DNA from: Streptomyces sp. NBC_01335
GTDB lineage: Bacteria > Actinomycetota > Actinomycetes > Streptomycetales > Streptomycetaceae
Assembly (NCBI RefSeq): GCF_035953295.1
Contig: NZ_CP108370.1
Span: 3,005,001-3,069,000 of the forward strand
DNA length: 64,000 nt
Reading direction: 5' to 3'
The position numbers were made by a program, and so were the translations under genes. This document shows positions 18,246 to 28,010 of this stretch, piece by piece (within the stretch, counting starts at the first letter, position 1; every line of letters starts with the position of its first letter). The notes under the pieces were generated by a model, which saw only the letters and a list, made by a program, of their open reading frames with translations, was not told where the DNA came from and did not search any database.

Positions 18246-18341
18246 ATGCCAGCGACCGTCGCGATGTACGCCACCCACGTCCGTGGGTTCCGCACCGCTG
18301 TCCAGGCCCGCTGTTGCTGTTCCAGCTGTCGCTGCTGTTGA
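18246..18341 (+). CDS. Cysteine-rich leader peptide upstream of cysteine dioxygenase
   Basis: A 31-codon ORF starting at ATG 18246 (MPATVAMYATHV...), or possibly at the internal ATG 18264. It ends with six cysteine codons in its last nine sense codons (residues 23-31, CCCSSCRCC) just before TGA 18339-18341. No protein family fits; the composition and the place 236 bp before a cysteine-degrading enzyme are those of a translational leader that senses cysteinyl-tRNA. A second mini-ORF (18341-18382, 13 codons) overlaps the stop as TGATG. No strong ribosome site precedes ATG 18246, so it may be leaderless or weakly translated. Poly-cysteine leader ORFs acting as cysteine-responsive attenuators are established in mycobacteria. 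Confidence 0.65.
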   Translation: MPATVAMYATHVRGFRTAVQARCCCSSCRCC

Positions 18342-18577
18342 TGCCCTCGCGGCTCCGGCTCCGATCAGCGCTCCCGGTCTGATTCCGGGTTCCCGCTCCC
18401 CCGCCCCCGCCTCGCGCGGGGCACGGCAGCGGCCGGACGCCTTGGGCCTCCAGCTCCCCGCCCCCGGGCACCCCGCGCAGGAAACCGCCGTACCGGCGCG
18501 TACCCGCGGGCCCTCCCGAGCACCACCACCGAGCCGCACCCCCACGCGCACCACCGATGCCGAGGAACACCGCATCC
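18342..18577 (+). promoter_or_regulatory. Putative attenuator/leader between Cys-rich ORF and cysteine dioxygenase
   Basis: This 236-base pyrimidine-rich spacer includes a stem CCCGG (18373-18377) with CCGGG (18385-18389) and a following C-rich/G-rich potential hairpin at about 18,400-18,425 (CCCCGCCTCGCGCGGGG). Its position after the Cys-codon run suits mutually exclusive RNA structures controlled by ribosome position. The actual alternative folds were not computed. Confidence 0.4.
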
Positions 18578-19078
18578 ATGAACAACGACAGCGACCTGCA
18601 GATCGCCGGCGACCTCCTGGAGGTCCAGCACCTGCTCCTGCCGCCGAAGCAACACCCCACCACCGTGGCCGAGTTCGCCGGCCTGGCCCGCTCCATCGCC
18701 GCCGACCGCGCCCAGTGGGCCCCGCTCGTCCAGTACGACGCCGGCACCCGCTGGTACCACCGCCTGCGCACCGGGCCCGGTTACGAGGTCTGGCTGCTCA
18801 GCTGGGTCCCCGGACAGGGCAGCGGGCTCCATGACCACGGCCCGTCGTCCGGCGTACTGACCGTGCTGGAAGGCGAGTTGACCGAGCGCACCGAGCGCGG
18901 CAGCCGGAGCATCGGCGCCGACGGCCAGCGGGTCTTCGCCCCCGGGTACGTCCACGAGGTGGTCAACGACTCCCTCGCGCCCGCCGTCAGCCTGCACGTG
19001 TACTTCCCCGGCCTGACCGAGATGCCGATGCACACCGCGCGGTGCGCCCCCGCGGCCCTGGACGCCGTACGGGCCTGA
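18578..19078 (+). CDS. Cysteine dioxygenase (cupin)
   Basis: A 166-residue cytosolic iron enzyme that oxidises L-cysteine to cysteine sulfinate, starting cysteine catabolism. I start it at ATG 18578 (MNNDSDLQIAG), with GAGGAA about 10 bp upstream; ATG 18557 in the same frame lacks a ribosome site. The iron ligands are H85 and H87 (GSGLHDHGPSSG) and H126 (GYVHEVVN), within a single cupin domain of normal length. It stands alone and is followed by the cofD gene 46 bp later. The cysteine-rich leader ORF upstream suggests that cysteine availability sets its expression. Confidence 0.92.
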   Translation: MNNDSDLQIAGDLLEVQHLLLPPKQHPTTVAEFAGLARSIAADRAQWAPLVQYDAGTRWYHRLRTGPGYEVWLLSWVPGQGSGLHDHGPSSGVLTVLEGELTERTERGSRSIGADGQRVFAPGYVHEVVNDSLAPAVSLHVYFPGLTEMPMHTARCAPAALDAVRA

Positions 19079-19124
19079 GAACCCGGCCCGCGATCCGCCG
19101 GGCTCCGCCTGACAAACTGTGGGC

Positions 19125-20081
19125 ATGCGCATTGTGGTTCTGGCCGGCGGTATCGGTGGTGCTCGTTTCCTGCGTGGCCTCAAACAGGCCGCACCCGACG
19201 CGGAGATCACCGTCATCGGCAACACCGGCGACGACATCCATCTGTTCGGGCTGAAGGTCTGCCCCGACCTCGACACCGTGATGTACACCCTCGGCGGTGG
19301 CATCAACGAGGAACAGGGCTGGGGGCGCACCGACGAGAGCTTCCACCTCAAGGAGGAGCTCGCGGCCTACGGCGTGGGGCCGGACTGGTTCGGGCTGGGC
19401 GACCGCGACTTCGCGACCCATGTGGTCCGTACCCAGATGCTGGGCGCGGGCTTCCCGCTCAGCGCGGTCACCGAGGCCCTCTGTGCCCGCTGGCAGCCGG
19501 GGGTCCGGCTGCTGCCGATGTCCGACGACCGGGTCGAGACGCATGTGGCCGTCGAGATCGACGGCGAGAGCCGGGCCATCCACTTCCAGGAGTACTGGGT
19601 GCGGCTGCGGGCGTCCGTGGAGGCGCGGGCGATCGTGCCGGTCGGCGCGGAGCAGTCCAAGCCGGCCCCGGGGGTGCTGGAGGCCATCGCGGCGGCGGAC
19701 GTCATCGTCTTCCCGCCGTCGAACCCGGTGGTGTCCATCGGCACGATCCTGGCGGTGCCCGGCATCCGGGAGGCCGTCGCCGAGGCCGGGGTGCCGGTCG
19801 TCGGCCTCTCCCCCATCGTGGGTGACGCCCCGGTGCGCGGAATGGCCGACAAGGTGCTGGCCGCGGTGGGCGTCGAGTCGACGGCGGCGGCGGTGGCCGC
19901 GCACTACGGCTCCGGGCTGCTGGACGGCTGGCTGGTGGACACCGTGGACGCCGGTGCGGTGGACGCGGTGGAGGCGGCGGGCATCCGCTGCCGCGCGGTG
20001 CCGCTGATGATGACGGACGTGGACGCCACGGCCGAGATGGCCCGTCAGGCGCTGGCGCTGGCCGAGGAGGTACGGGCGTGA
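19125..20081 (+). CDS. cofD: 2-phospho-L-lactate transferase (F420 biosynthesis)
   Basis: A 318-residue enzyme that joins an activated phospholactate or phosphoenolpyruvate unit to the deazaflavin FO, making (dehydro)coenzyme F420-0; in actinobacteria it is also called FbiA. I start it at ATG 19125 ([15 protein letters not shown]); a GTG six bases earlier is also possible. The N-terminal glycine-rich [15 protein letters not shown], the FO-site region [22 protein letters not shown] and [14 protein letters not shown] are diagnostic. The stop overlaps the fbiB start (GTGA), so the two are coupled. The mycobacterial order whiB2-fbiA-fbiB is preserved. Confidence 0.96.
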   Translation: MRIVVLAGGIGGARFLRGLKQAAPDAEITVIGNTGDDIHLFGLKVCPDLDTVMYTLGGGINEEQGWGRTDESFHLKEELAAYGVGPDWFGLGDRDFATHVVRTQMLGAGFPLSAVTEALCARWQPGVRLLPMSDDRVETHVAVEIDGESRAIHFQEYWVRLRASVEARAIVPVGAEQSKPAPGVLEAIAAADVIVFPPSNPVVSIGTILAVPGIREAVAEAGVPVVGLSPIVGDAPVRGMADKVLAAVGVESTAAAVAAHYGSGLLDGWLVDTVDAGAVDAVEAAGIRCRAVPLMMTDVDATAEMARQALALAEEVRA

Positions 20082-21439
20082 GCGCGGCGGAGACGGGTGC
20101 GGTTCCCTCGTTCCGGGTGTGGGCGCTGCCCGGGCTGCCCGAGGTGCGGGCGGGCGACGACATCGCCAAGCTGATCGCCACCGCCGAACCGGGGCTGGCC
20201 GACGGCGACGTCCTGCTCGTCACCTCGAAGATCGTCTCCAAGGCCGAGGGCCGGATCCTGGAGGCGACCGACCGCGAGGCCGCGATCGACGCGGAGACCG
20301 TGCGCGTGGTGGCGCGGCGCGGCACCCTGCGCATCGTCGAGAACCGGCAGGGCCTGGTGATGGCCGCAGCCGGGGTGGACGCCTCGAACACCCCCGCCGG
20401 GACGGTGCTGCTGCTGCCCGAGGACCCGGACCGTTCGGCCCGGGCGATCCGGGACGGGCTGCGGGACACGCTGGGCGTGGAGGTCGGCGTCGTCGTCACG
20501 GACACCTTCGGGCGGCCGTGGCGGGCCGGGCTGACGGACGTGGCAATCGGCGCGGCGGGGGTGCGGGTCCTGGACGACCTGCGCGGCGGTACGGACGCGT
20601 ACGGCAACCCGCTGAACGCGACGGTGGTCGCCACCGCCGACGAACTGGCCGCCGCGGGCGACCTGGTGAAGGGCAAGGCGGCCGGGCTGCCCGTCGCGGT
20701 GGTGCGCGGGCTCGCGCACGTGGTCACCGCGCACGTGGTCACCGCGGGCGACGCCGCCGCCGCCTCCGCCTCCGCGGACGAGGCCGGGGCGCGGGCGCTG
20801 GTGCGGGGCGCCGCCGACGACATGTTCCGGCTCGGCACGTCCGAGGCGGTCCGGGAGGCGGTGACGCTGCGGCGCACCGTCCGGGAGTTCACCGACGACC
20901 CGGTGGACCCGGGGGCGGTCCGGCGGGCGGTGGCCGCCGCGGTGACCGCTCCGGCGCCGCACCACACGACGCCCTGGCGGTTCGTGCTGCTGGAGTCCGA
21001 GGAGTCGCGGACCCGGCTGCTCGACGCGATGCGGGACGCCTGGATCGCCGATCTGCGGCGCGACGGGAAGAGCGAGGAGTCGATCGCGAAGCGGGTGCGC
21101 CGGGGCGACGTGCTGCGTTCGGCGCCGTACCTGGCGGTGCCGTGCCTGGTGATGGACGGTTCGCACCATTACGGGGACGAGCGGCGGGACACCGCGGAGC
21201 GCGAGATGTTCGTGGTCGCGGCCGGGGCCGGGGTGCAGAACTTCCTGGTGGCCCTCGCGGGCGAGCGGCTCGGCTCGGCGTGGGTCTCCTCCACGATGTT
21301 CTGCCGGTCCGTGGTGCGCGAGGTGCTGGACCTGCCCGACGGCTGGGACCCGCTGGGCGCGGTGGCCATCGGCCGCCCCGCGACGGCGCCGCGCGAGCGG
21401 CCGGCCCGGGACGCGGAGGACTTCCTCACGGTGCGCTGA
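20078..21439 (+). CDS. fbiB: Bifunctional coenzyme F420-0:L-glutamate ligase / FMN reductase
   Basis: A 453-residue fusion starting at GTG 20078. Residues about 10-250 are the CofE-type gamma-glutamyl ligase ([36 protein letters not shown]). Residues about 255-453 are a nitroreductase-fold FMN domain ([28 protein letters not shown] in sense, [11 protein letters not shown]). It adds the glutamate tail to F420-0, and the C-terminal domain reduces dehydro-F420-0 in actinobacteria. The length is that of the full fusion. A tandem [11 protein letters not shown] duplication sits in the CofE part. It is translationally coupled to cofD. Confidence 0.95.
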   Translation: MSAAETGAVPSFRVWALPGLPEVRAGDDIAKLIATAEPGLADGDVLLVTSKIVSKAEGRILEATDREAAIDAETVRVVARRGTLRIVENRQGLVMAAAGVDASNTPAGTVLLLPEDPDRSARAIRDGLRDTLGVEVGVVVTDTFGRPWRAGLTDVAIGAAGVRVLDDLRGGTDAYGNPLNATVVATADELAAAGDLVKGKAAGLPVAVVRGLAHVVTAHVVTAGDAAAASASADEAGARALVRGAADDMFRLGTSEAVREAVTLRRTVREFTDDPVDPGAVRRAVAAAVTAPAPHHTTPWRFVLLESEESRTRLLDAMRDAWIADLRRDGKSEESIAKRVRRGDVLRSAPYLAVPCLVMDGSHHYGDERRDTAEREMFVVAAGAGVQNFLVALAGERLGSAWVSSTMFCRSVVREVLDLPDGWDPLGAVAIGRPATAPRERPARDAEDFLTVR

Positions 21440-21463
21440 GGCGCCCTGGGCCGGCCGGGCGGT

Positions 21464-22483
21464 TCAGAGCGACGCGATGTCGCCCGGGGTCATCCGGGGG
21501 CCGCGGCGCGGCCGGGACACCCCGGAGAGAAGGATCAGCCGGGTCGCGCGGTGGCGCTGGCCCGCGTAGGGGGCGAGCAGTTCCAGCATCCGGGCGTCGT
21601 CGGCGTGCCGGTCGTCCGCGAGGGCGTGGCCGACGATGCCCGGCAGGTGGTAGTCGCCGGTGGTGACCGCGTCCGGGGCGCCGTTGGAGCGCTGGAGGGT
21701 CTCGGCGGAGGTCCACGGGCCGATGCCCGGGATCAGTTCCAGCCGGGCCTTCGCCTCGGGCAGCGCCATGCCGGCCGCCTCCTCCAGGCGGCGGGCCACC
21801 CGTACGGCGCGCAGCACGGTCGCCGAGCGCTTGGCGTCGACGCCGGCCCGGTGCCACTCCCAGGACGGCACCAGCGCCCAGGTGCGCGCGTCGGGCATGA
21901 CGTGCAGCCCGAGTCCGGCGGTGGGACCGGGGGCCGGGGTGCCGTACCGGCGTACCAGCAGCCGCCAGGCGCGGTAGGCCTCGGTGGTGGTGACCTTCTG
22001 TTCGAGGATCGACGGGATCAGGGACTCCATCACCAGGCCCGTGCGCAGCAGGCGCAGCCCGGGACGGCGGTGCCGGGCGAGGGCGAGCAGCCGGTGGCGC
22101 GGTTCGAAGGCGTCCGGGTCGTCGGTGGCGCCGAGCAGTTCGGGCAGCTGGTCGAGGAGCCAGTCGGCGCCGGGCCCCCAGGCGGTCGCGCCGACCCGGC
22201 CGCCGGGCACCGCGCGGACGCGGAGGGTGCCGGGGCCCGCCGGGGTGCGGGTGGCCCGCCAGACGCTGCCGTCGTCGGTCGTACGGAAGGTGGGGTCGCC
22301 GGTCCCGCGTCGCAGCGGCCCGAGGATCAGGTGGAGGTCGAACGGGCCCGGCGGGGTCCACTCCCGCGTCAGCGGGACCTCTGCCGGAGCGGGCCCGGCG
22401 GCGGGTACGCCCCCGCGCGCGGCGGCCGGCGTCTGCCGGGGCAGGCCGGTGCGCGCGGTGCGGGGGGCGAAGCGTCCTGCCAC
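21464..22483 (-). CDS. DNA-3-methyladenine glycosylase II family protein
   Basis: A 339-residue base-excision repair glycosylase of the HhH-GPD superfamily, starting at GTG 22483. The C-terminal half has the helix-hairpin-helix LELIPGIGPWTSAETLQ and the catalytic Asp in VTTGDYHLPGIV. The N-terminal 45 residues are Pro/Ala-rich and probably disordered. It removes alkylated purines from DNA. It is convergent with fbiB (24 bp between stops). The segment LIPSILEQKVTTTEAYRAW is typical of the AlkA-like group. The exact substrate range is inferred from the family. Confidence 0.9.
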   Translation of the reverse strand: MAGRFAPRTARTGLPRQTPAAARGGVPAAGPAPAEVPLTREWTPPGPFDLHLILGPLRRGTGDPTFRTTDDGSVWRATRTPAGPGTLRVRAVPGGRVGATAWGPGADWLLDQLPELLGATDDPDAFEPRHRLLALARHRRPGLRLLRTGLVMESLIPSILEQKVTTTEAYRAWRLLVRRYGTPAPGPTAGLGLHVMPDARTWALVPSWEWHRAGVDAKRSATVLRAVRVARRLEEAAGMALPEAKARLELIPGIGPWTSAETLQRSNGAPDAVTTGDYHLPGIVGHALADDRHADDARMLELLAPYAGQRHRATRLILLSGVSRPRRGPRMTPGDIASL

Positions 22484-22618
22484 GGGTCGGTGTCCTCGGG
22501 TGGTTCGGCGGTGCGGGGCGTGCCCCTCCGAGGGTACGGCTCCGGGGTGCCCGGGGGCCCGGACCGCCGGGCCCGGAGACGTACCTCACCGGCCCCCTGC
22601 GTCACCGGCCCGCGTGCG

Positions 22619-23710
22619 TCACTGGTCCGAGGAGAAGCGGACCGACGCGTCCGGGAGGACGGCGTCGCACCAGACGCGGATCCCGTCGCGGAGTTCGTTG
22701 TCGGCGCCGACCCGGGCGCCGTCGCCGATGACCGCGCCGGCCAGCACCGTACGGCTGCCGATCCGCGCGCCGGCTCCGACGAGGGAGTCGGTGACGACGG
22801 CCCCGGCTTCGATCACCGCGTCGGCCAGCACCGCCGAGCCGGTGATCCGGGCGCCCTCGCCGATGACCGCGCGTTCGCCGACGACCGTGCCGCCGCTGAG
22901 CTTGGCGTCCGGGGCGATCCGCGCGCCCGGCAGCACCAGGCGTTCGCCGCAGCGGCCGGGGACGGCCGGGGAGGGGGCGCGGCCGAGGACGAGGTCGGCG
23001 GAGCCGCGTACGAACGCCTGCGGGGTGCCGAGGTCGAGCCAGTACGTGGAGTCGACCATGCCCTGGAGGTGGGCGCCCGAGGCGAGCAGGCCGGGGAAGG
23101 TCTCGCGTTCGACGGAGACCGGCCGGTCGGCGGGGATGGTGTCGATGACCGAGCGGCGGAAGATGTACGCCCCCGCGTTGATCTGGTCGGTGACGATCTC
23201 CTCGGGTGTCTGCGGCTTCTCCAGGAAGGCGGTGACCCTGCCCGAGGCGTCGGTGGGGACGAGGCCGAACGCGCGCGGGTCCTCGACCCGGGTCAGGTGC
23301 AGCGAGACGTCCGCGCCGGAGTCGGTGTGCGTGCTCACCAGGGCCCGGATGTCGAGGCCGGTGAGGATGTCGCCGTTGAAGATGAGCACCGGCTCGTCGG
23401 GGCCCGAGGTGAGCTTGTGGGCCACGTTGCGTATCGCGCCGCCGGTGCCCAGCGGTTCGCGCTCGGTGACGTACTCGATGTGCAGGCCGAGGTCCGAACC
23501 GTCACCGAAGTGCGGCTCGAACACCTCGGCCAGGTAGGACGTCGCCAGCACGATGTGCTCGACGCCGGCCGCCCGCGCGCGGGCCAGCTGGTGGGTGAGG
23601 AAGGGGACACCCGCAGCCGGCACCATCGGCTTCGGGGTGCGGACCGTGAGGGGACGGAGCCGGGTGCCCTTCCCACCGACCAGGAGGATCGCTTCTCTTG
23701 CCTCTGTCAC
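22619..23710 (-). CDS. Mannose-1-phosphate guanylyltransferase / NDP-sugar pyrophosphorylase
   Basis: A 363-residue nucleotidyltransferase starting at GTG 23710 (VTEAREAILLVGG). The N-terminal pyrophosphorylase domain has LVGGKGTRLRPLT, the lysine region RTPKPMVPAAG and the metal-binding IFNGDIL. From about residue 255 a left-handed beta-helix is visible as hexapeptide repeats (AVIGEGARITGSAVLADAV). It makes an activated sugar, most likely GDP-mannose from the ManB product: its position relative to cofD/fbiB, the LCP and the TIGR03089 genes matches the GDP-mannose pyrophosphorylase (Rv3264c) in mycobacteria. Glucose-1-phosphate specificity cannot be excluded from sequence alone. Confidence 0.88.
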   Translation of the reverse strand: MTEAREAILLVGGKGTRLRPLTVRTPKPMVPAAGVPFLTHQLARARAAGVEHIVLATSYLAEVFEPHFGDGSDLGLHIEYVTEREPLGTGGAIRNVAHKLTSGPDEPVLIFNGDILTGLDIRALVSTHTDSGADVSLHLTRVEDPRAFGLVPTDASGRVTAFLEKPQTPEEIVTDQINAGAYIFRRSVIDTIPADRPVSVERETFPGLLASGAHLQGMVDSTYWLDLGTPQAFVRGSADLVLGRAPSPAVPGRCGERLVLPGARIAPDAKLSGGTVVGERAVIGEGARITGSAVLADAVIEAGAVVTDSLVGAGARIGSRTVLAGAVIGDGARVGADNELRDGIRVWCDAVLPDASVRFSSDQ

Positions 23711-23790
23711 GGCGTCTGTTCTCTGCTTCCTGCCGGGGGCCGGGCCTCGTTCGGCTGGCCAGTGTATGCAGACCCGCCGCCCGCCCCCGG

Positions 23791-25275
23791 TCAGCGCCCC
23801 TGGAGGCGGGCCGACGTGGTGCGGGTCGTGCCGAGCTTCTTGTAGAGACGTGCTCCGGGGCATTCGGTTGCGAATCCGTCGCGGTGCCCCGAAATGGCGT
23901 TCATTTTGACCGAACTGCCCTTCTTGTACCTGTTGCCGCCGCCGGAGACGAGGGTGACGGTGCCCTTCGGGTTGATGCCGAACAGCCCGAGCTTCCAGGC
24001 GGTGAGCTTGGCGACGGCGTTCACCGCCGCGGTGGGCGGGTTGGTGCTGGCGAAACTTCCGAGGACCGCGATGCCCATGGTGTTGGTGTTGAAGCCGAGC
24101 GTGTGCGCGCCGAGGACCGCCCTGGTGACGCCGCCGGCCCGGCCCTCGTAGATGTTTCCGCACTTGTCGACGGCGAAGTTGTAGCCGATGTCCCGCCAGC
24201 CGTTGCTCTTGACGTGGTAGCGGTAGATGCCGCGCAGGATGGAGGCCGACTGGGAGCAGGTGTAGTTGTTCCCGGTGGCGCTGTGGTGGACGAAGGCCGC
24301 CTTCACCGTCGTGGTGTACGCGAACTGACGCTCGCGCAGGCTCTCGTCCGCACCCCAGCCCTTGCGGGTGATGATGCCCGGGCGGGGACCGATGTACGGC
24401 TTCGCCGCGGCGACCGCCGCCCCGGCCCGGGGCGAGTCCGCCGCCTCGCCGCTCTGGTCGTCCTGGCCGGTCCGGTCGCTCGCGCCGTCCTGGCCCTCGG
24501 GTTCCGCCGGGAGCCCCAGCCCGCGGGCCTGCGCGTCGGCGATCGTCTGGGCGCGGCTGAGCGCGGGCAGCACGGCGACGTCGGCGGTGTCCGTGTCGGG
24601 CGGGACCGCAGTGCCCGTACCCGTCTTGTCGGCCTCCCCCGTCGTCGCCGTGCCCGTCACCGCCGTGCCGGCCGCTGCCGTCTGCACGCCCGGAACCGTG
24701 CTCGTGGTGACGGGCGCCGGGTCCGCGCCGGGGTCGACGAGTTCGAGGCGCAGCCCCTTCGGGAGGGCCGCCGGCTCCGCGGCCCGGCCGAACAGGTCGG
24801 TACCGGCGGGCCGGACCCGTACCTCGACGGCGTCGGAGGCGCCGACCCAGAGCGGGGCGGTCGCGCCGCGCACGGAGGCCGCCTCGGCCTCGGGGGTGCC
24901 GGGTTCCGCCGCGTGCTCGTCGTTGTGCGTCTCGACGGACTGCCAGCCGGACCAGCGGGCGGTGGAGGTGGCGCGGGTCCGGACCTCGACCGTGCCGGGC
25001 AGCTCTGCCGCCGCGTCGTCCCAGACGACGCCGAGGAGGGAGAAGGGCTTGACCTCCTTGGGAGTGAGGCCCTGCGGTACGACGGCGGACGTCTCCCCCG
25101 CGGCCCGGTTCTCGGTGAGCGGCACCAGCGGCAGGGACTGCGTCGAGCCGGGAGGGTCGGCGGTCGGGGCCACCGCGGCCGGCGCCACGGACAGCGCGGG
25201 GGTGGACGCGGCGAGCGAGAGGGTGAGTGCGGCCGCACAGGTGACGCCGATCGTTGCGGCGTGGAGAGTACGCAT
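23791..25275 (-). CDS. Secreted N-acetylmuramoyl-L-alanine amidase (PGRP/Amidase_2)
   Basis: A 494-residue exported peptidoglycan hydrolase starting at ATG 25275 (MRTLHAATIG) with GAGGA upstream. A signal peptide (about 1-35) is followed by a beta-rich domain (about 60-190), a Thr/Gly-rich linker, and the C-terminal amidase domain (about 310-485). The zinc-site motifs are FVHHSAT and SGHRDGFATECPG, with HTLGFNTNTMGIA between. It cleaves the amide bond between muramic acid and the stem peptide. It is divergent from TIGR03089 and close to the LCP cluster. The reading frame stays open for about 3 kb upstream of the true start, a GC-bias artefact. Confidence 0.93.
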   Translation of the reverse strand: MRTLHAATIGVTCAAALTLSLAASTPALSVAPAAVAPTADPPGSTQSLPLVPLTENRAAGETSAVVPQGLTPKEVKPFSLLGVVWDDAAAELPGTVEVRTRATSTARWSGWQSVETHNDEHAAEPGTPEAEAASVRGATAPLWVGASDAVEVRVRPAGTDLFGRAAEPAALPKGLRLELVDPGADPAPVTTSTVPGVQTAAAGTAVTGTATTGEADKTGTGTAVPPDTDTADVAVLPALSRAQTIADAQARGLGLPAEPEGQDGASDRTGQDDQSGEAADSPRAGAAVAAAKPYIGPRPGIITRKGWGADESLRERQFAYTTTVKAAFVHHSATGNNYTCSQSASILRGIYRYHVKSNGWRDIGYNFAVDKCGNIYEGRAGGVTRAVLGAHTLGFNTNTMGIAVLGSFASTNPPTAAVNAVAKLTAWKLGLFGINPKGTVTLVSGGGNRYKKGSSVKMNAISGHRDGFATECPGARLYKKLGTTRTTSARLQGR

Positions 25276-25413
25276 GTCATTGATCCTCAAATAGGCTGAT
25301 ACGCCTGGCCACCCGAAGGGACTCCGATCGCCCTGACGGCCCGTCTGCCGAACGGTGGCCCCGCATACCCGTTCCCCGGCCGCCCGGCGCCGCCGCCGCG
25401 TACGCTTGCGCGG

Positions 25414-26166
25414 ATGAACGCCAGCGACCGCACCCCCGCCGACCTGCTGCGATCCGCGCTCCTCGCGGACCCGGCCCGCCCCCTGGTCACTTTCTACGAC
25501 GACGCCACCGGCGAGCGCGTCGAACTTTCGGTCGCCACCTTCGCCAATTGGGTGGCCAAGACCGCGAATCTGCTCCAGGGCGACCTGGCCGCCGAACCGG
25601 GCGACCGGCTCTCCCTGCTGCTCCCCGCGCACTGGCAGTCGGCCGTCTGGCTGCTCGCCTGCGCCTCGGTCGGCGTGGTCGCCGAGGTGGGCGGCGACCC
25701 TGCGGCGGCCGACCTCGTGGTGACCGGCCCGGACACCCTGGAGCGCGCCCTCGCATGTCCGGGCGAGCGCATCGCCCTTGCCCTGCGTCCACTGGGCGGC
25801 CGCTTCCCGGTCGCGCCCGCGGGCTTCGCCGACTACGCGGTCGAGGTGCCCGGCCAGGGCGACCGGTTCGCCCCCTTCCAGCCGGTCGACCCGGACGCTC
25901 CCGCCCTCGTCGTGGACGGCACGGAGCTGACGGGCGCGCGGCTCGTCGCCCGCGCCCGCGAGGAGGCCGCCGGGCTGGGGCTCGCCCCCGGTTCGCGGCT
26001 GCTGTCGGGGCGTTCGTACGACAGCTGGGAGGGGCTCGCCGCCGGGCTCTGGGCACCGCTGGCGTCGGGCGGTTCGGTGGTGCTCTGCCGCCATCCCGGG
26101 CAGCTGGACGAGGACGGGCTGGCCAAGCGGGTGGAGAGCGAGCGGGTCACCCACCGCGCGCTCTGA
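25414..26166 (+). CDS. TIGR03089 family protein (AMP-binding-like)
   Basis: A 250-residue actinobacterial protein resembling a shortened, probably inactive N-terminal part of acyl-adenylating enzymes. Visible relatives are the start TPADLLRSALLADPARPLVTFYDD, GDRLSLLLPAHWQSAVWLLAC and the late EGLAAGLWAPLASGGSVVLCRHPG. I see no adenylate-forming core motif of the type TSGTTGxPK, so activity is doubtful. The gene lies beside LCP genes in mycobacteria (the Rv3268 position) and here too. It is divergent from the amidase, which is 138 bp away. Confidence 0.88.
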   Translation: MNASDRTPADLLRSALLADPARPLVTFYDDATGERVELSVATFANWVAKTANLLQGDLAAEPGDRLSLLLPAHWQSAVWLLACASVGVVAEVGGDPAAADLVVTGPDTLERALACPGERIALALRPLGGRFPVAPAGFADYAVEVPGQGDRFAPFQPVDPDAPALVVDGTELTGARLVARAREEAAGLGLAPGSRLLSGRSYDSWEGLAAGLWAPLASGGSVVLCRHPGQLDEDGLAKRVESERVTHRAL

Positions 26167-26188
26167 CCGACCGGGCCGGGGGCCGCAC

Positions 26189-26251
26189 GTCCAGGGGCCG
26201 CGCGGTGTCCGGCCGGCCGGGTCCAGGGGCCGCGCGGTGTCCGGCCGGCCG
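26189..26251. repeat. 31-bp direct repeat, two copies
   Basis: Bases 26189-26219 and 26221-26251 are identical (core GGGGCCGCGCGGTGTCC) and separated by one G, a period of 32 bp. They lie just after the TIGR03089 stop, in the gap before the first LCP gene, and have no coding role. Confidence 0.75.
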
Positions 26252-26370
26252 TCCGCGCGGGCCGGTATGAAAAGCGCTGCGAGGGTCACTCGTCCGGCCC
26301 CTCGCGGGCCCGGTCCCCCGGGGCTGGGCGGTGACTCGGGTACATCATCGGCGGTACCGACCACCCGAGG

Positions 26371-27786
<1,416 letters not shown>

Positions 27787-28010
27787 AGCAATTCCCAAGC
27801 AGAACGGCACAAACGGCGCGGAATGGGTGGAATGCCCGGTTGTAGGGGCCGTGGAATGTGTCACGCTCGTCGCCGCGCTCCGGAACGGGCGGATAGTGTG
27901 ACGCGATCCGGTGCGTCCGGCCTTCCGGCCGCGCACTTCTGGAACGCAGATTCGGAGCGCCTTTTCGGGGAAGGCGCCTCGCGTGGCACCGACGGAGGAC
28001 CCAGGCAACC

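Noticed and set aside
18100..18834. A 244-codon rightward ORF covering the leader and the start of cysteine dioxygenase
   Set aside because: It is in a different frame from both the Cys-rich leader and the dioxygenase and has proline/arginine-rich shadow composition.
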